This document shows positions 45,052-55,004 of a stretch of 64,000 bases of DNA, piece by piece. The stretch spans positions 124,001-188,000 of the forward strand of contig NZ_SCKT01000004.1 of the NCBI RefSeq assembly GCF_014155765.1, read 5' to 3'. Every line of letters starts with the position of its first letter. Positions within the stretch are counted from its first letter, which is position 1. The position numbers and the translations under genes were made by a program. Source of the DNA: Pantoea dispersa. Lineage in GTDB: Bacteria; Pseudomonadota; Gammaproteobacteria; Enterobacterales; Enterobacteriaceae. The notes beneath the pieces were generated by a model, which did no database searches, was not told the origin of the DNA, and saw nothing but the letters and a program-made list of their open reading frames with translations.

Positions 45052-46604
45052 GCCGCGTGGCCGCCGCGCCGATCGCGCCTGCGCAGATGCCGGTCAGCCG
45101 GAAAGTCTTCGCCTTTGCCACCCTGTGCATCGGCATGTTTATCGCGCTGCTGGATATCCAGATTGTCTCAGCTTCGCTGCGCGACATTGGTGGTGGCCTG
45201 TCGGCGGGCGATGATGAAACCGTGTGGGTGCAGACCAGCTACCTGATCGCCGAAATCATCATTATTCCGCTCTCCGGCTGGCTGGCCAGCGTGCTGTCTA
45301 CGCGCTGGCTGTTCGCCGCCTCGGCCTGTGGCTTTACGCTGATGAGCCTGCTGTGCGGCTGGGCGTGGAACATTCAGAGCATGATCGCGTTCCGTGCGCT
45401 GCAGGGGCTGGCGGGCGGCTCAATGATCCCGCTGGTGTTCACTACCGCCTTCGCCTTTTTCCAGGGCCGGCAGCGGGTGATTGCTGCCGCGACCGTCGGC
45501 GCGCTGGCATCGCTGGCGCCGACGCTCGGCCCGACCGTTGGCGGCTGGATCACCGATAACTTCAGCTGGCACTGGCTGTTTTTTATCAACATCATTCCCG
45601 GTATTTACATCACCATTGCGGTTCCGCTGCTGGTGAACATCGACGCGCCCAACCGCGAACTGCTGCGCGGCGCGGATTATCTCAGCATCGTGCTGCTGGC
45701 GCTGTCGCTCGGCTGTCTGGAATATACGCTGGAAGAGGGGCCGCGCTGGGGCTGGTTTGATGATGACACCATTGCCACCACCGGCTGGATTGCGCTGGCG
45801 GCGGGCGTGTTGTTTGTGATCCGCACGCTGCGGCATGCCAAACCGATCGTCGATTTACGCGCGCTCAGGGACCGCGACTTTAGCCTCGGCTGCTACTTCT
45901 CGTTTATGGCGGGCGTAGGGATCTTCGCCACCATTTACCTTACGCCACTGTTTCTCAGCCAGGTGCGCGGCTTCAGCGCACTGGAGACTGGACTGGCGAT
46001 CTTCTCTACCGGGGTGTTTCAGATTCTGTCGATCCCGCTGTATGCCTGGCTGGCGAACCGCGTCGATCTGCGTATTTTGCTGGCGGCGGGGCTGATCTGT
46101 TTTGCGCTGTCGATGCATTTCTTCGTGCCGATTACCCATGACTGGGGGGCGAAGGAGTTGCTGTTTCCGCAGGCGTTTCGCGGTATGGCGCAGCAGTTTG
46201 CCGTGGCGCCCACGGTAACGCTGACGCTGGGCAGTTTGCCACCGGCCCGCCTGAAGCTCGCGTCTGGCCTGTTTAATCTGATGCGCAACCTTGGCGGTGC
46301 GATTGGCATTGCCCTGTGCGGTACGGTGCTCAACGACCGCACCAACCTGCACTTTAGCCGGCTGGCGGATTATCTCAACAGCGCCAGCCTGACGCTGGGT
46401 GATTTTCTGCAGGGGCGCGCTCAGGCGCTGATGACCAGCGGCCTGAGCCCGGATGCCGCGCATACGGCCGCGCTGCAGTCGCTGGCGGCGCTGACGCTGC
46501 GTGAAGCGCGCACCCAGGCCTTTTCCGACGCGTTCTGGCTGATCATGACAGGCTTTTTCGTCGCGGCGCTGCTGGTGCCGTTACTGAAAAAGCCGCAAGG
46601 GTGA
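45048..46604 (+). CDS. DHA2 family MFS multidrug exporter (EmrB-like)
   Basis: 518 aa with about 14 membrane helices. DHA2 motifs: LLDIQIVSASLRDIGGG near the first helix, GSMIPLVFTTAFAFF, and LAPTLGPTVGGWITDNFSWHW (motif C region). Proton-driven efflux pump of the inner membrane working with the preceding fusion protein. Third gene of the hxlR-emrA-emrB-type operon; substrates unknown. Confidence 0.92.
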   Translation: MSRVAAAPIAPAQMPVSRKVFAFATLCIGMFIALLDIQIVSASLRDIGGGLSAGDDETVWVQTSYLIAEIIIIPLSGWLASVLSTRWLFAASACGFTLMSLLCGWAWNIQSMIAFRALQGLAGGSMIPLVFTTAFAFFQGRQRVIAAATVGALASLAPTLGPTVGGWITDNFSWHWLFFINIIPGIYITIAVPLLVNIDAPNRELLRGADYLSIVLLALSLGCLEYTLEEGPRWGWFDDDTIATTGWIALAAGVLFVIRTLRHAKPIVDLRALRDRDFSLGCYFSFMAGVGIFATIYLTPLFLSQVRGFSALETGLAIFSTGVFQILSIPLYAWLANRVDLRILLAAGLICFALSMHFFVPITHDWGAKELLFPQAFRGMAQQFAVAPTVTLTLGSLPPARLKLASGLFNLMRNLGGAIGIALCGTVLNDRTNLHFSRLADYLNSASLTLGDFLQGRAQALMTSGLSPDAAHTAALQSLAALTLREARTQAFSDAFWLIMTGFFVAALLVPLLKKPQG

Positions 46605-46622
46605 GCGCCAGATCGTAGCCCA

Positions 46623-47687
46623 TTAACGCTTACTCAGCGCTTCCCACAGGCCCAGCAGATAGGTGGTGCCCAGCGCGCGGTCGTACAAACCGTAGCCTGG
46701 GCGCCCGGTTTCACCCCAGATAAAGCGGCCGTGATCCGAACGGATATAGCCGTCAAAGCCGTTGTCATACATCGACTGCAGCACTTTATACATATCCAGC
46801 GAGCCATATTCCGTCGGATGCGCGCACTCGTAGAAATCTTTATCGCGGATGATCTTGATGTTGCGCACGTGGGCAAACGGGATGCGCTTGCGGCGCGAGA
46901 ATTCGGCCAGAATGGCATAGACATCGTTCTGCGGATCCTCGGCAATCGATCCGGTGCACAGCGTGATGCCGTTGGCTTCAGAATCGACGACGTTACAGAT
47001 CCAGTCGAGATCGTCGCGGTTCTTCACCACGCGCGGCAGACCGAAGATCGAATACGGCGGATCGTCCGGGTGGATCGCCATCTTCACGCCCACCTCTTCG
47101 CACACCGGGATCACCGCTTTGAGGAAATACGCGAGGTTTTCACGCAGCTTCGCGTCATCAACGTCCTGATATTTGGCAAACAGCTCCTGAACTTTTGCCA
47201 GCCGTTCCGGCTCCCAGCCCGGCAGCGCGAAGCCGTTAGCGCTGCCCAGCACCTCTTTCACCACCTCGTCGAGGCTTTTATCGATGCCCTGTTTCTCGAA
47301 GGCCATGGTGATGGAGCCATCCGGCAGCACATAATTCATATCCGTCTTCATCCAGTCAAACACCGGCATGAAGTTGTAGCAGATCACTTTTACCCCGGCG
47401 GCCGCCAGGTTGCGGATGCTTTGCTGATAATTGGCGATGTAGCGATCGCGGCTCGGCAGGCCGATCTTGATGTCGTCGTGAATATTAACACTCTCAATCA
47501 CTTCAACTGTCAGTCCGGCTGCGTGCACCTGATCGACCAGCGCCTGGATCTTCTCCTGCGGCCAGGTTTCGCCCACCGGCACATCGTAGAGTGCGCCCAC
47601 CACGCCGCGTACGCCCGGCACCTGGCGAATATATTCCAGCGAAACCTTGTCTTCCTTCGGCCCAAACCACCGCATTGTCAGCTGCAT
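46623..47687 (-). CDS. uxuA: Mannonate dehydratase
   Basis: 354 aa from the ATG at 47687, where GGTGGA precedes; the upstream ATG at 47705 lacks one. This is the short form (as in Bacillus) rather than the 394-aa E. coli form. Signatures MRWFGPKEDKV at the start, AIHPDDPPYSIFGLPR and RSDHGRFIWGE carry metal and substrate residues. It dehydrates D-mannonate to 2-keto-3-deoxygluconate. uxuB and uxaC are not adjacent. Confidence 0.93.
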   Translation of the reverse strand: MQLTMRWFGPKEDKVSLEYIRQVPGVRGVVGALYDVPVGETWPQEKIQALVDQVHAAGLTVEVIESVNIHDDIKIGLPSRDRYIANYQQSIRNLAAAGVKVICYNFMPVFDWMKTDMNYVLPDGSITMAFEKQGIDKSLDEVVKEVLGSANGFALPGWEPERLAKVQELFAKYQDVDDAKLRENLAYFLKAVIPVCEEVGVKMAIHPDDPPYSIFGLPRVVKNRDDLDWICNVVDSEANGITLCTGSIAEDPQNDVYAILAEFSRRKRIPFAHVRNIKIIRDKDFYECAHPTEYGSLDMYKVLQSMYDNGFDGYIRSDHGRFIWGETGRPGYGLYDRALGTTYLLGLWEALSKR

Positions 47688-47712
47688 TATGTCATCCACC
47701 GTCATCGTGTCT

Positions 47713-47738
47713 GTATGATAAGTGTTAAACTACCATAC
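47713..47738. promoter_or_regulatory. Inverted repeat upstream of uxuA
   Basis: GTATGATA (47713-47720) and TACCATAC (47731-47738), complementary at 7 of 8 positions with a 10-bp spacer. Placed like a GntR-family (UxuR/ExuR-type) operator; the regulator identity is inferred. Confidence 0.45.
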
Positions 47739-47819
47739 TAGAATTCACAGGGGCAGCATTACGCAGCGACTAAGTCTTGATCCGCGTCACAGAACCGGGT
47801 TTATCCGCGCTGCGGCTTA

Positions 47820-48524
47820 TCACTGCGCCGTCACCAGCTGGTTGAAGTATTGCTTGTACTTGAACAGTTCCAGGTCCGAACGCAGCCCCAGTTTGCGCAG
47901 CGCGGTCTGCTTCTGACCGCTGATGGTTTTGCGGCTGCGCGCGTATTTACCGGCGATCTGCGTAATGCTCAACCCATCCAGATAGCAGCGAATCACCTCG
48001 ATTTCGCGCGGACTCAGCTCGCGCAGCATCAGGGTAATGTCGTCGCCCGCCTGGCGCGGCGTCAGGTAGTCGTGCATTTCACGGTCGCTCTCCTGGAATT
48101 TATCCAGCTCCAGCATCATGTCCGGCGTCAGGAAACGCTTGCCGCGACAGATCTGATGAATGGCGTCGATTAGCACCTCCTGATCGTGGCTTTTGCCAAC
48201 AAATCCCTGCACACCGGCTTTCAGCAATAGCTGAACAATCGCCGGTTTCTCCACCGCGGACGACACCAGAATCTTCAGCTGCGGGTAGTGCAGACGCAGC
48301 TGTTTTACCATTTGCAGCCCATCGAGCTGGTCTTCACCCAGCATGTAATCCAGCACCAGGATATCGATCGGCTGGCGCTGCAGGAAGGCCATCAGCTGCT
48401 GGCGCTGGGCAAAGGCCCCGGCCAGATCGAGCTGCGGCTCCTGCGCTAAGCGGTACTGCATGGCTTTACCAATCAGCGGATGATCGTCCAGCACGGCAAT
48501 CTGCCAGATTGCGCTCTCTTTCAT
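47820..48524 (-). CDS. LuxR-family response regulator (EvgA/BvgA-like)
   Basis: 234 aa. REC domain with D13, D14 and the phospho-acceptor D59 (LVLDYMLG), and K in GFVGKSHD; LuxR-type HTH at about 165-225 (LSPREIEVIRCYLDGLSITQIAGKYARSRKTISGQK region). The start overlaps the sensor stop (TAATG). It is the output of the unorthodox kinase upstream; its targets are unknown but an inverted heptad site upstream of the kinase suggests autoregulation. Confidence 0.9.
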   Translation of the reverse strand: MKESAIWQIAVLDDHPLIGKAMQYRLAQEPQLDLAGAFAQRQQLMAFLQRQPIDILVLDYMLGEDQLDGLQMVKQLRLHYPQLKILVSSAVEKPAIVQLLLKAGVQGFVGKSHDQEVLIDAIHQICRGKRFLTPDMMLELDKFQESDREMHDYLTPRQAGDDITLMLRELSPREIEVIRCYLDGLSITQIAGKYARSRKTISGQKQTALRKLGLRSDLELFKYKQYFNQLVTAQ

Positions 48525-51500
48525 TACATCACCTCTTCAGGAATAGGCGTTTCCAGGGCACGCAGGAACAGCGCGTCCAGCTCGGCCACCGCCCCGGCGA
48601 CCTCCGGCAGCAGCTGCTGTAATAGCGCACCATCTTCATGCTCCGCCGCCTGTTCAGCGGCGCGGCAGCGATGTTGCAGCGCGTCGGCGCGCAGCATTCG
48701 GGCACTGCCGAGTAGCTGATGCGCGGCGTGACGCGCCGAAGCAAAATTGTTCGCAGCCACCGCCTGCGTCAGCTGGGCGAGATCGTAACTGTTCTGCTGG
48801 CGCGCGGTGGTCACCAGGTCGCGCCACGCCTGGGGGTTGTTTGCCGCCAGATTCTCCAGCGTCAGCAGGGTATCGTCGCGCGTCGGGTTCATCGGTGCGC
48901 CGGTGATCACCTGCAGCAGCTGCGCGCGCTCCAGCGGTTTAAACAGACAACCGTTCATGCCGGCGTCCTGCGCCAGCTGCGCCACGCGCTCCTCCGCCAT
49001 CGCCGTCAGGCCGTAAACCGGCACCGCGCGTCGCACCAGGCGCTTCTCTTCGGCGCGCAGCTGGCGGGTGAATTCGAAGCCGTCCATCTCCGGCATGTTG
49101 CAGTCGGTAATCACGCGGTCCGGCTGATTTTCGCGCCACAGCGCCAGTGCCGCTGCACCACCGTCTGCCACCAGCACATGGTGCCCGGCGTAGCGCAGCT
49201 GCTGGGCCAGCAGCAGACGGTTGGTGGCGTTGTCATCGACAATCAGAATGCGCAGTGCAGCCTGTTTTGCTGGCTCCACCGGCTGTGGCAGGGCGGGCTG
49301 CTCATGTTCAATGCTCGCCGCTTCCGCGCGGAAGCGCAGCATAAACACGCTGCCGTCACCCGGTTCACTCTCGACGTGCAGCTCGGTGCCGAGCATCACC
49401 GCCAGCCGGCGGCAGATATTCAGGCCTAACCCGGTGCCGCTGGCGCGGTTGCTGCCCTGATCGACCTGAATGAACGGCTCGAAGATCGCCTGCTGCTGCT
49501 CTGCCGTCAGGCCAACTCCGCTGTCGCTCACCTCCAGCACATACTCCGGCCGCGTGCTCTCTGCCTGATACAGCGCCACTTCCACTTCGCCGTGCGAAGT
49601 AAACTTGATGGCGTTGCTCACCAGATTGGAGAGAATTTGCTTCAGCGCCACCGGGTCAAACAGCACCTGGTCCTGCTCCAGCTCCAGCACGATATTCAGC
49701 GCCAGCCCCTTGTTGAGCGCCACCTGGCGGAACAACGCTTCGCAATCACGCACCACTTCACTGAGCGACATCGGCTGCAGCTGCACGCTGAAATGCCCGG
49801 ATTCGATTTTGGCCAGGTCGAGAATATCGCCCACCAGCGACAGCAGCGAACGCGACGACTCCCAGGCGACATCAATGTTCTTCTGCCGCTGCTGTTCATT
49901 ACTCTGGCCGAGATGCTCAATTTCCAGCAGGCCAATCAGCGCCGCCAGCGGCGTGCGGATTTCATGACTCATGTGCGACAGGAAGGTGCTTTTCGCTTCG
50001 CTGGCGCGCACCGCGACTTCGTTGGCTTTGCGCAGGTCGGCCATCAGCGCTTCGATATGCGCCAGCTGCTCGCTGATTTCACGCTCGTGCTCGCGCTGTT
50101 TGGCCAGCGAGGCTTTCAGCAGATGGTTACGCCACAGGAAAAACAGCAGGCCCAGCCCGGCCACGGCGACGATGCGCAATATATAGCTGCGATAGCTTTG
50201 CCACGAGGTGCTGGTGGCGGGCGGCGTGTATTTGATCCAGCGCTCCATTAGCGACTGCATGGTCGGCTGCGGAATATCGGACAGCGCTTTGTTAAGGATC
50301 GACAGCAGCACCTGATCCTGCCCATTGACCGCCATCGCCATGCGGAACATCGGCAGCGGCGCGACAAACGCCACTTTGAAGCTGTCATTGAAGTGATTGT
50401 TGAGCAGAAACAGCGACGACTCGTACGGCACGATAAAGCCATCCAGCTGCTTATCGAGTAGCTGACCGAGCGAATCGATCGACACGCCATTTTCGACAAA
50501 GTTGATGCCCGGCCAGCGCTCACGTAAATCGTAACGATAGTAGGCGCGCTCATAGATTCCGACGCGCTTGCCCGCCATCTCATCAAAGCTTTTCCACGGG
50601 CTGTCTTTGCGGGTTACCACTACCCACGACGAGTAGATGTAGGAGCGGGTGTAGCGGATTTTGTCGTCCTGCTGCGCGGTGGCGTCGCTGACGGCGATAA
50701 TCGCATCGCGCTGGCGGTTGAGCGTATCGCGCATGTTGCTCAACCCCTGAATCGGGTTGTAGCGAAAGCGAATGCCGGTGCGCTGGGAAATCATTTTCAG
50801 CAGGTCCACGCTCAAGCCGACCACGCGCTGGCGGTTATCAATAAAGGTAAACGGCGTATGCGAAGGATCGTAGTTAACGGTGATCTCGCGGTGTTCTGCC
50901 AGCCACGCGGCCTCTTTGTCGCTGAGATCCAGCGGATGGTTCTTAACCACCGACTGATAATCCAGGCTCCAGGCTTCCGCAATCTGTACCGCGTTGCGCA
51001 GCGGAATGTTTTTCAGGATTTCATCAATGGCTGCGATCAGCGGCAGATTGGCACTGTTGCTGGCAAAGCGCGCGTCGACATCGTTGGTGTACGGCGTGCT
51101 GTGCGCTTCAATCACGTTCTGCAGGCCGCGATGCGAAAGAAAGCGCTGAGTGGCGCTGTTGCTCCAGAACAGGGTGTTTTCGCTGAACGCGGTGTCGGTG
51201 TAGGCCCACAGCGGCGGCGCGGCCGGCGCCAGCGTGGCGCGCGGATAGCGCTTGTGCAGCAGCGCTTTGAGTTCTGCATCACCGTAATAGAGCAGACGAT
51301 AGCGGCTATTTTTCAGCTCACTGTCGAAGGTCGCGTTACGTTTGCTGATTAACACGCTGCGTGCCAGTGAATACGGCAGGCTCAGCGCCAGCTGCGTATC
51401 CTGATTGGCGGCCAGCGTGTAGTAAGGAATCAGATCGACTTCACCGTCGTTGAGCGCATCCACCAGCTCCAGCCGGGTTTTATACACCTTGATTTTCACC

Positions 51501-51787
51501 GGCAGATTTAACGCCTTCGCCACGATGGCCAGATAATCGGCCGAGAGTCCTTCGTAGGTATTGGCTTCAAACGACACGGAATAGGGCGGCAGCGGGTTGT
51601 TCCACACGCCGACGCGCAGTACAGAGTGCTGTTTCAGCCACTGCTGGCTCTGCGGCGACAGCGTGACTTCCGGTGCTACCAGACCATAGCGCGGTGAGAA
51701 ATTTAACGTGGTTGCACCCCAGGCAGACAGGCAAAAGCCCAGTAACAGAAGGAGGCTGAGGATGCGTTTACTCACGGATGATTTCAC
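48524..51787 (-). CDS. Unorthodox hybrid sensor kinase (EvgS/BvgS-like)
   Basis: About 1087 aa from a GTG at 51787, chosen to place a signal/anchor helix (SKRILSLLLLLGF) at the N-terminus; an ATG at 51859 is the longest alternative. In longest-frame numbering: two periplasmic Venus-flytrap domains (about 78-305, 325-545), one membrane helix (558-576), coiled linker, HisKA with H632 (SHEIRTP), HATPase (NLVSNAIKF; GTGLGLNIC), REC with D919 and Hpt with H1047 (AAHQLLGSARML). No PAS domain is seen between the membrane helix and HisKA, unlike BvgS and EvgS. Four-step phosphorelay to the adjacent regulator. Confidence 0.88.
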   Translation of the reverse strand: MKSSVSKRILSLLLLLGFCLSAWGATTLNFSPRYGLVAPEVTLSPQSQQWLKQHSVLRVGVWNNPLPPYSVSFEANTYEGLSADYLAIVAKALNLPVKIKVYKTRLELVDALNDGEVDLIPYYTLAANQDTQLALSLPYSLARSVLISKRNATFDSELKNSRYRLLYYGDAELKALLHKRYPRATLAPAAPPLWAYTDTAFSENTLFWSNSATQRFLSHRGLQNVIEAHSTPYTNDVDARFASNSANLPLIAAIDEILKNIPLRNAVQIAEAWSLDYQSVVKNHPLDLSDKEAAWLAEHREITVNYDPSHTPFTFIDNRQRVVGLSVDLLKMISQRTGIRFRYNPIQGLSNMRDTLNRQRDAIIAVSDATAQQDDKIRYTRSYIYSSWVVVTRKDSPWKSFDEMAGKRVGIYERAYYRYDLRERWPGINFVENGVSIDSLGQLLDKQLDGFIVPYESSLFLLNNHFNDSFKVAFVAPLPMFRMAMAVNGQDQVLLSILNKALSDIPQPTMQSLMERWIKYTPPATSTSWQSYRSYILRIVAVAGLGLLFFLWRNHLLKASLAKQREHEREISEQLAHIEALMADLRKANEVAVRASEAKSTFLSHMSHEIRTPLAALIGLLEIEHLGQSNEQQRQKNIDVAWESSRSLLSLVGDILDLAKIESGHFSVQLQPMSLSEVVRDCEALFRQVALNKGLALNIVLELEQDQVLFDPVALKQILSNLVSNAIKFTSHGEVEVALYQAESTRPEYVLEVSDSGVGLTAEQQQAIFEPFIQVDQGSNRASGTGLGLNICRRLAVMLGTELHVESEPGDGSVFMLRFRAEAASIEHEQPALPQPVEPAKQAALRILIVDDNATNRLLLAQQLRYAGHHVLVADGGAAALALWRENQPDRVITDCNMPEMDGFEFTRQLRAEEKRLVRRAVPVYGLTAMAEERVAQLAQDAGMNGCLFKPLERAQLLQVITGAPMNPTRDDTLLTLENLAANNPQAWRDLVTTARQQNSYDLAQLTQAVAANNFASARHAAHQLLGSARMLRADALQHRCRAAEQAAEHEDGALLQQLLPEVAGAVAELDALFLRALETPIPEEVM

Positions 51788-51899
51788 TCGCTGGACCGGT
51801 TGCGCGCGCCGCCACCATGACGGCACTTCTTCTCTGACGGCACGTTGCGCGTCAGGCATCCTTCAACAGCGACTTAATACAAGTGGACTTAAATCGCGC

Positions 51900-51915
51900 T
51901 TAAGAAATTTCTTAA
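51900..51915. promoter_or_regulatory. Palindrome resembling a BvgA-type binding site
   Basis: Perfect 16-bp palindrome TTAAGAAATTTCTTAA, i.e. inverted TTTCTTA heptads, upstream of the sensor kinase gene. BvgA sites are inverted heptads of the TTTCCTA type. Confidence 0.5.
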
Positions 51916-52145
51916 AAACAGGAGAGAAAATTCCTGGTGAAAGGCGGGTTTCGCCGGCGCGCCGAAGCGAAGCGCGCTGCTATTTTTAGTAAGTGTAAGT
52001 TTTGTTTGCTGAAATTACCGCGTTGCTTCGCCATTCCTGCTGAACCCGGCGCAATTTTCCGACGCTAATCGCCTTTTCATTTGTTTTATTTACAGAATCT
52101 ATCGTGCAGGCAAAATAGCCCTTATTTTCTCTCCAGCGATCAACC

Positions 52146-53108
52146 ATGTCCGAAGAAGCGCTGCGCCAGCAGATTCAGAACCTGAAAAAGCACAATGCGC
52201 GCCTCAAGCGCCTGGCGCACGACGCGCGTAATAAGCTGAACGCGGCGCTGGACGGCACCGGCTTGTGCCTGTGGCAGCTGGATATTCCCAGCGGCAAGCT
52301 GGTGATTTTTAACCGGCGCTGGGGCGCGATGCTCGGCTTTCAGGCGAAAGAGACCAAAGCGCGCTTTGATGCCTGGCGCGAGTGCCTGCATCCGGAAGAT
52401 GCCGATGAGGTGCTGCGCGCCTTTTACGATCATATTGAAGGACGCGCGCCCTATTACGAGGCGCTGCACCGTATGATCGGCAAGAACGGCATAATCACCT
52501 GGGTGCTGGATCGCGGACGCGTCAGCGAGTGGGACGAGCAGGGTAATCCGCTCAAAGTGACCGGCACCCATATCGACATGACCAAAGAGAAGAATTACGA
52601 AGCCCAGCTCTCCCTGCTGGCGCATCACGACCCGTTAACCGCGTTGCCCAACCGCCACGCGCTGCAGGCGCATTTTAGTCAGCTGCAACGCGCCGGGCCG
52701 CTGTGCGTGGCGTTTATCGACCTCGACAACTTCAAGCACGTCAATGACACGCTCGGCCATCGCAGCGGTGACGAGGTGCTAATTCAGCTCAGCCAGCGCA
52801 TCCGCGATTTGCTGCCGTCAGAGGCCATCGTCGGGCGGCTTGGCGGCGATGAGTTCGTGCTGCTGCTGCCGTTTTTGATTGACTACCCGAAGGTGCGCAT
52901 TCTGGCGCAGGCGGTGCTGGATGCGGCACTGACGCCGTTTGATGTCGACAATGGTCATGCGCGGATTGGTGCTTCGATCGGTATCGCCCCGGTACACCGG
53001 CGGGACAGCTTCGACGACGCGCTGACCCGGGCGGATGGTGCGATGTACCAGATTAAAAAGAACGGTAAGCAGGGCTTTGGCCTGGCAGGCAATATATCGG
53101 TGGGGTGA
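52146..53108 (+). CDS. PAS-GGDEF diguanylate cyclase
   Basis: 320 aa, soluble. An N-terminal coiled coil (1-28) precedes a PAS domain (about 30-148: ALDGTGLCLWQLDIPSGKL ... VTGTHIDMTKEK) and a GGDEF domain (155-318) with intact RLGGDEF and DLDNFKHVND. No RxxD I-site is visible before the active site. Divergent from the EvgS-like kinase and convergent with the amidohydrolase. The signal sensed by the PAS domain is unknown. Confidence 0.9.
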   Translation: MSEEALRQQIQNLKKHNARLKRLAHDARNKLNAALDGTGLCLWQLDIPSGKLVIFNRRWGAMLGFQAKETKARFDAWRECLHPEDADEVLRAFYDHIEGRAPYYEALHRMIGKNGIITWVLDRGRVSEWDEQGNPLKVTGTHIDMTKEKNYEAQLSLLAHHDPLTALPNRHALQAHFSQLQRAGPLCVAFIDLDNFKHVNDTLGHRSGDEVLIQLSQRIRDLLPSEAIVGRLGGDEFVLLLPFLIDYPKVRILAQAVLDAALTPFDVDNGHARIGASIGIAPVHRRDSFDDALTRADGAMYQIKKNGKQGFGLAGNISVG

Positions 53109-53135
53109 GGGTCAGCGCCCGCACCCTTTTATCAC

Positions 53136-55004
53136 TTAAAACGCAAAACAGGAACAGCCCAGCGCACCCCAGAACGCGTTATTGTCTGACACCGGCACCG
53201 ATGACTGGCGCGCGACATCATGAGCGTGGCTGTGCACGCCACAGGGGCCGCTGCACTGGTGTACCTGCGGCATCCGCGCGGCGCGGCCGCTGGTCTGCGG
53301 CGGGGCGCTGCGGTAGTGACCAGGCACGGTAACCACCGGCGACCACTCCGGCAACACCGGCACCGGCGGCGGTGCCAGCGGCGTGAAGCTGCCAGCGGCA
53401 TACACCACATTGCCATCCACCAGCGTCAGCACCGATTCAATGCCTTTGATCTCCTCTTCCGGTACGCTGAAGAAATCTTTCGACAACAGCACCAGATCCG
53501 CCAGCTGGCCGACTTTGATCTCACCTTTGGCGCTCTGCTCGCTGGAGAACCAGGCGCTGCCTTTGGTCCACAGCATCAGCGCGGTTTCACGGTCGATGCG
53601 TGCGTTGTCATCGTACAGCTGCATCCCGCCGACGGTACGGCCTGAAACCAGCCAGTACAGTGCGGTCCACGGGTTATAGCTGGCAACGCGGGTGGCATCG
53701 GTACCGAGGCCCACCGGCACGCCGGCCTCCAGCATGCGCGCCACCGGCGGCGTCTGCTTCGCGGCCTCTTTACCGTAGCGATCGACAAAGTATTCCCCCT
53801 GGAAAGCCATGCGATGCTGCACCGCCAGGCCGCCGCCGAGCGCTTTTACCCGCTCAATATTGGCTTCAGTGATGGTTTCCGCATGGTCAAAGAACCAGTG
53901 CAGGCCATTGAACGGAATGTCGCGATTCACCTTCTCAAACACATCCAGCATGCGGCTGATCGATTCGTTATAGGTGGCGTGCAGGCGGAACGGCCAGCGA
54001 TGCTCCACCAGGTGACGCACCACGCGCTCCAGCTCATCTTCCATGCCGGGTGCCAGATCCGGGCGCGGTTCGAGGAAATCTTCGAAGTCCGCCGCCGAGA
54101 ACACCAGCATTTCACCGGCACCGTTGTGGCGCAGGAAATTGGTGCCCTGGCCCGGCTTCAGCATATCGGTCCACTTCTCAAAGTCTTCCAGCTCGTGGCC
54201 GGGCCGCTGGGTGAACAGGTTATAGGCGATGCGTACCGTCAGCTGCTTTTTCGCGTGCAGTTCGGCGATCACGTTGTAATCGTCCGGGTAATTCTGGAAG
54301 CCGCCGCCGGCGTCGATGGCGCTGGTCAGACCGAGGCGGTTCAGCTCACGCATAAACTGACGCGTCGAGTTAACCTGCTGTTCCAGCGGCAGCTTTGGCC
54401 CTTTCGCCAGCGTGGCGTACAGCAGCATGGCGTTAGGACGGGCGATCAGCATGCCGGTCGGATTGCCATTGCTGTCGCGCTGGATTTCGCCGCCCGGCGG
54501 GTTGGGGGTCTCTTTGGTGTAGCCCACCACTTTCAGCGCGGCGCGATTGAGCAGCGCGCGGTCATACAGATGCAGAATGAAGACCGGCGTATCGGGCGCG
54601 GCGGCGTTGATTTCGTCCAGCGTCGGCATGCGGCGCTCAGCAAACTGGAACTCGCTCCAGCCCCCGACCACGCGCACCCACTGCGGTGACGGCGTACGCA
54701 GTGCCTGATCGCGCAGCATACGCAGCGCATCGGCTAGCGACGGCACGCCTTCCCAGCGCAGCTCAAGATTGTAGTTAAGGCCGCCGCGAATCAGATGCAG
54801 GTGGGAATCGTTCAGGCCGGGAATGCCAGTGTGCCCTTTGGCGTCGATGATTTGCGTGTCGCTGCCGGCAAAGCGCATGACGTCCGCTTCGCTACCTACG
54901 GCGAGGAACTTGCCGTCTTTGATGGCTACGGCGGTGGCCAGCGGGTTTGCGCGGTCGACGGTGTGAAACTTACCGTTGGTAAAAATCAGGGATGCGGTCG
55001 TCAT
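53136..55004 (-). CDS. Amidohydrolase family 3 (YtcJ-like) protein
   Basis: 622 aa. Composite domain start TNGKFHTVDRANPLATAVAI, then a TIM barrel with NDSHLHL (H68, H70), WFFDHAETI and GLGTDATRVA, and a re-formed composite domain near the end. The final 60 residues are Pro-rich with HSHAHD and may be low-complexity. Family members hydrolyse formamides, hydantoins or other C-N bonds; substrate unknown. GGAGAG precedes the ATG. Divergent LysR gene 162 bp away is the probable regulator. Confidence 0.85.
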   Translation of the reverse strand: MTTASLIFTNGKFHTVDRANPLATAVAIKDGKFLAVGSEADVMRFAGSDTQIIDAKGHTGIPGLNDSHLHLIRGGLNYNLELRWEGVPSLADALRMLRDQALRTPSPQWVRVVGGWSEFQFAERRMPTLDEINAAAPDTPVFILHLYDRALLNRAALKVVGYTKETPNPPGGEIQRDSNGNPTGMLIARPNAMLLYATLAKGPKLPLEQQVNSTRQFMRELNRLGLTSAIDAGGGFQNYPDDYNVIAELHAKKQLTVRIAYNLFTQRPGHELEDFEKWTDMLKPGQGTNFLRHNGAGEMLVFSAADFEDFLEPRPDLAPGMEDELERVVRHLVEHRWPFRLHATYNESISRMLDVFEKVNRDIPFNGLHWFFDHAETITEANIERVKALGGGLAVQHRMAFQGEYFVDRYGKEAAKQTPPVARMLEAGVPVGLGTDATRVASYNPWTALYWLVSGRTVGGMQLYDDNARIDRETALMLWTKGSAWFSSEQSAKGEIKVGQLADLVLLSKDFFSVPEEEIKGIESVLTLVDGNVVYAAGSFTPLAPPPVPVLPEWSPVVTVPGHYRSAPPQTSGRAARMPQVHQCSGPCGVHSHAHDVARQSSVPVSDNNAFWGALGCSCFAF

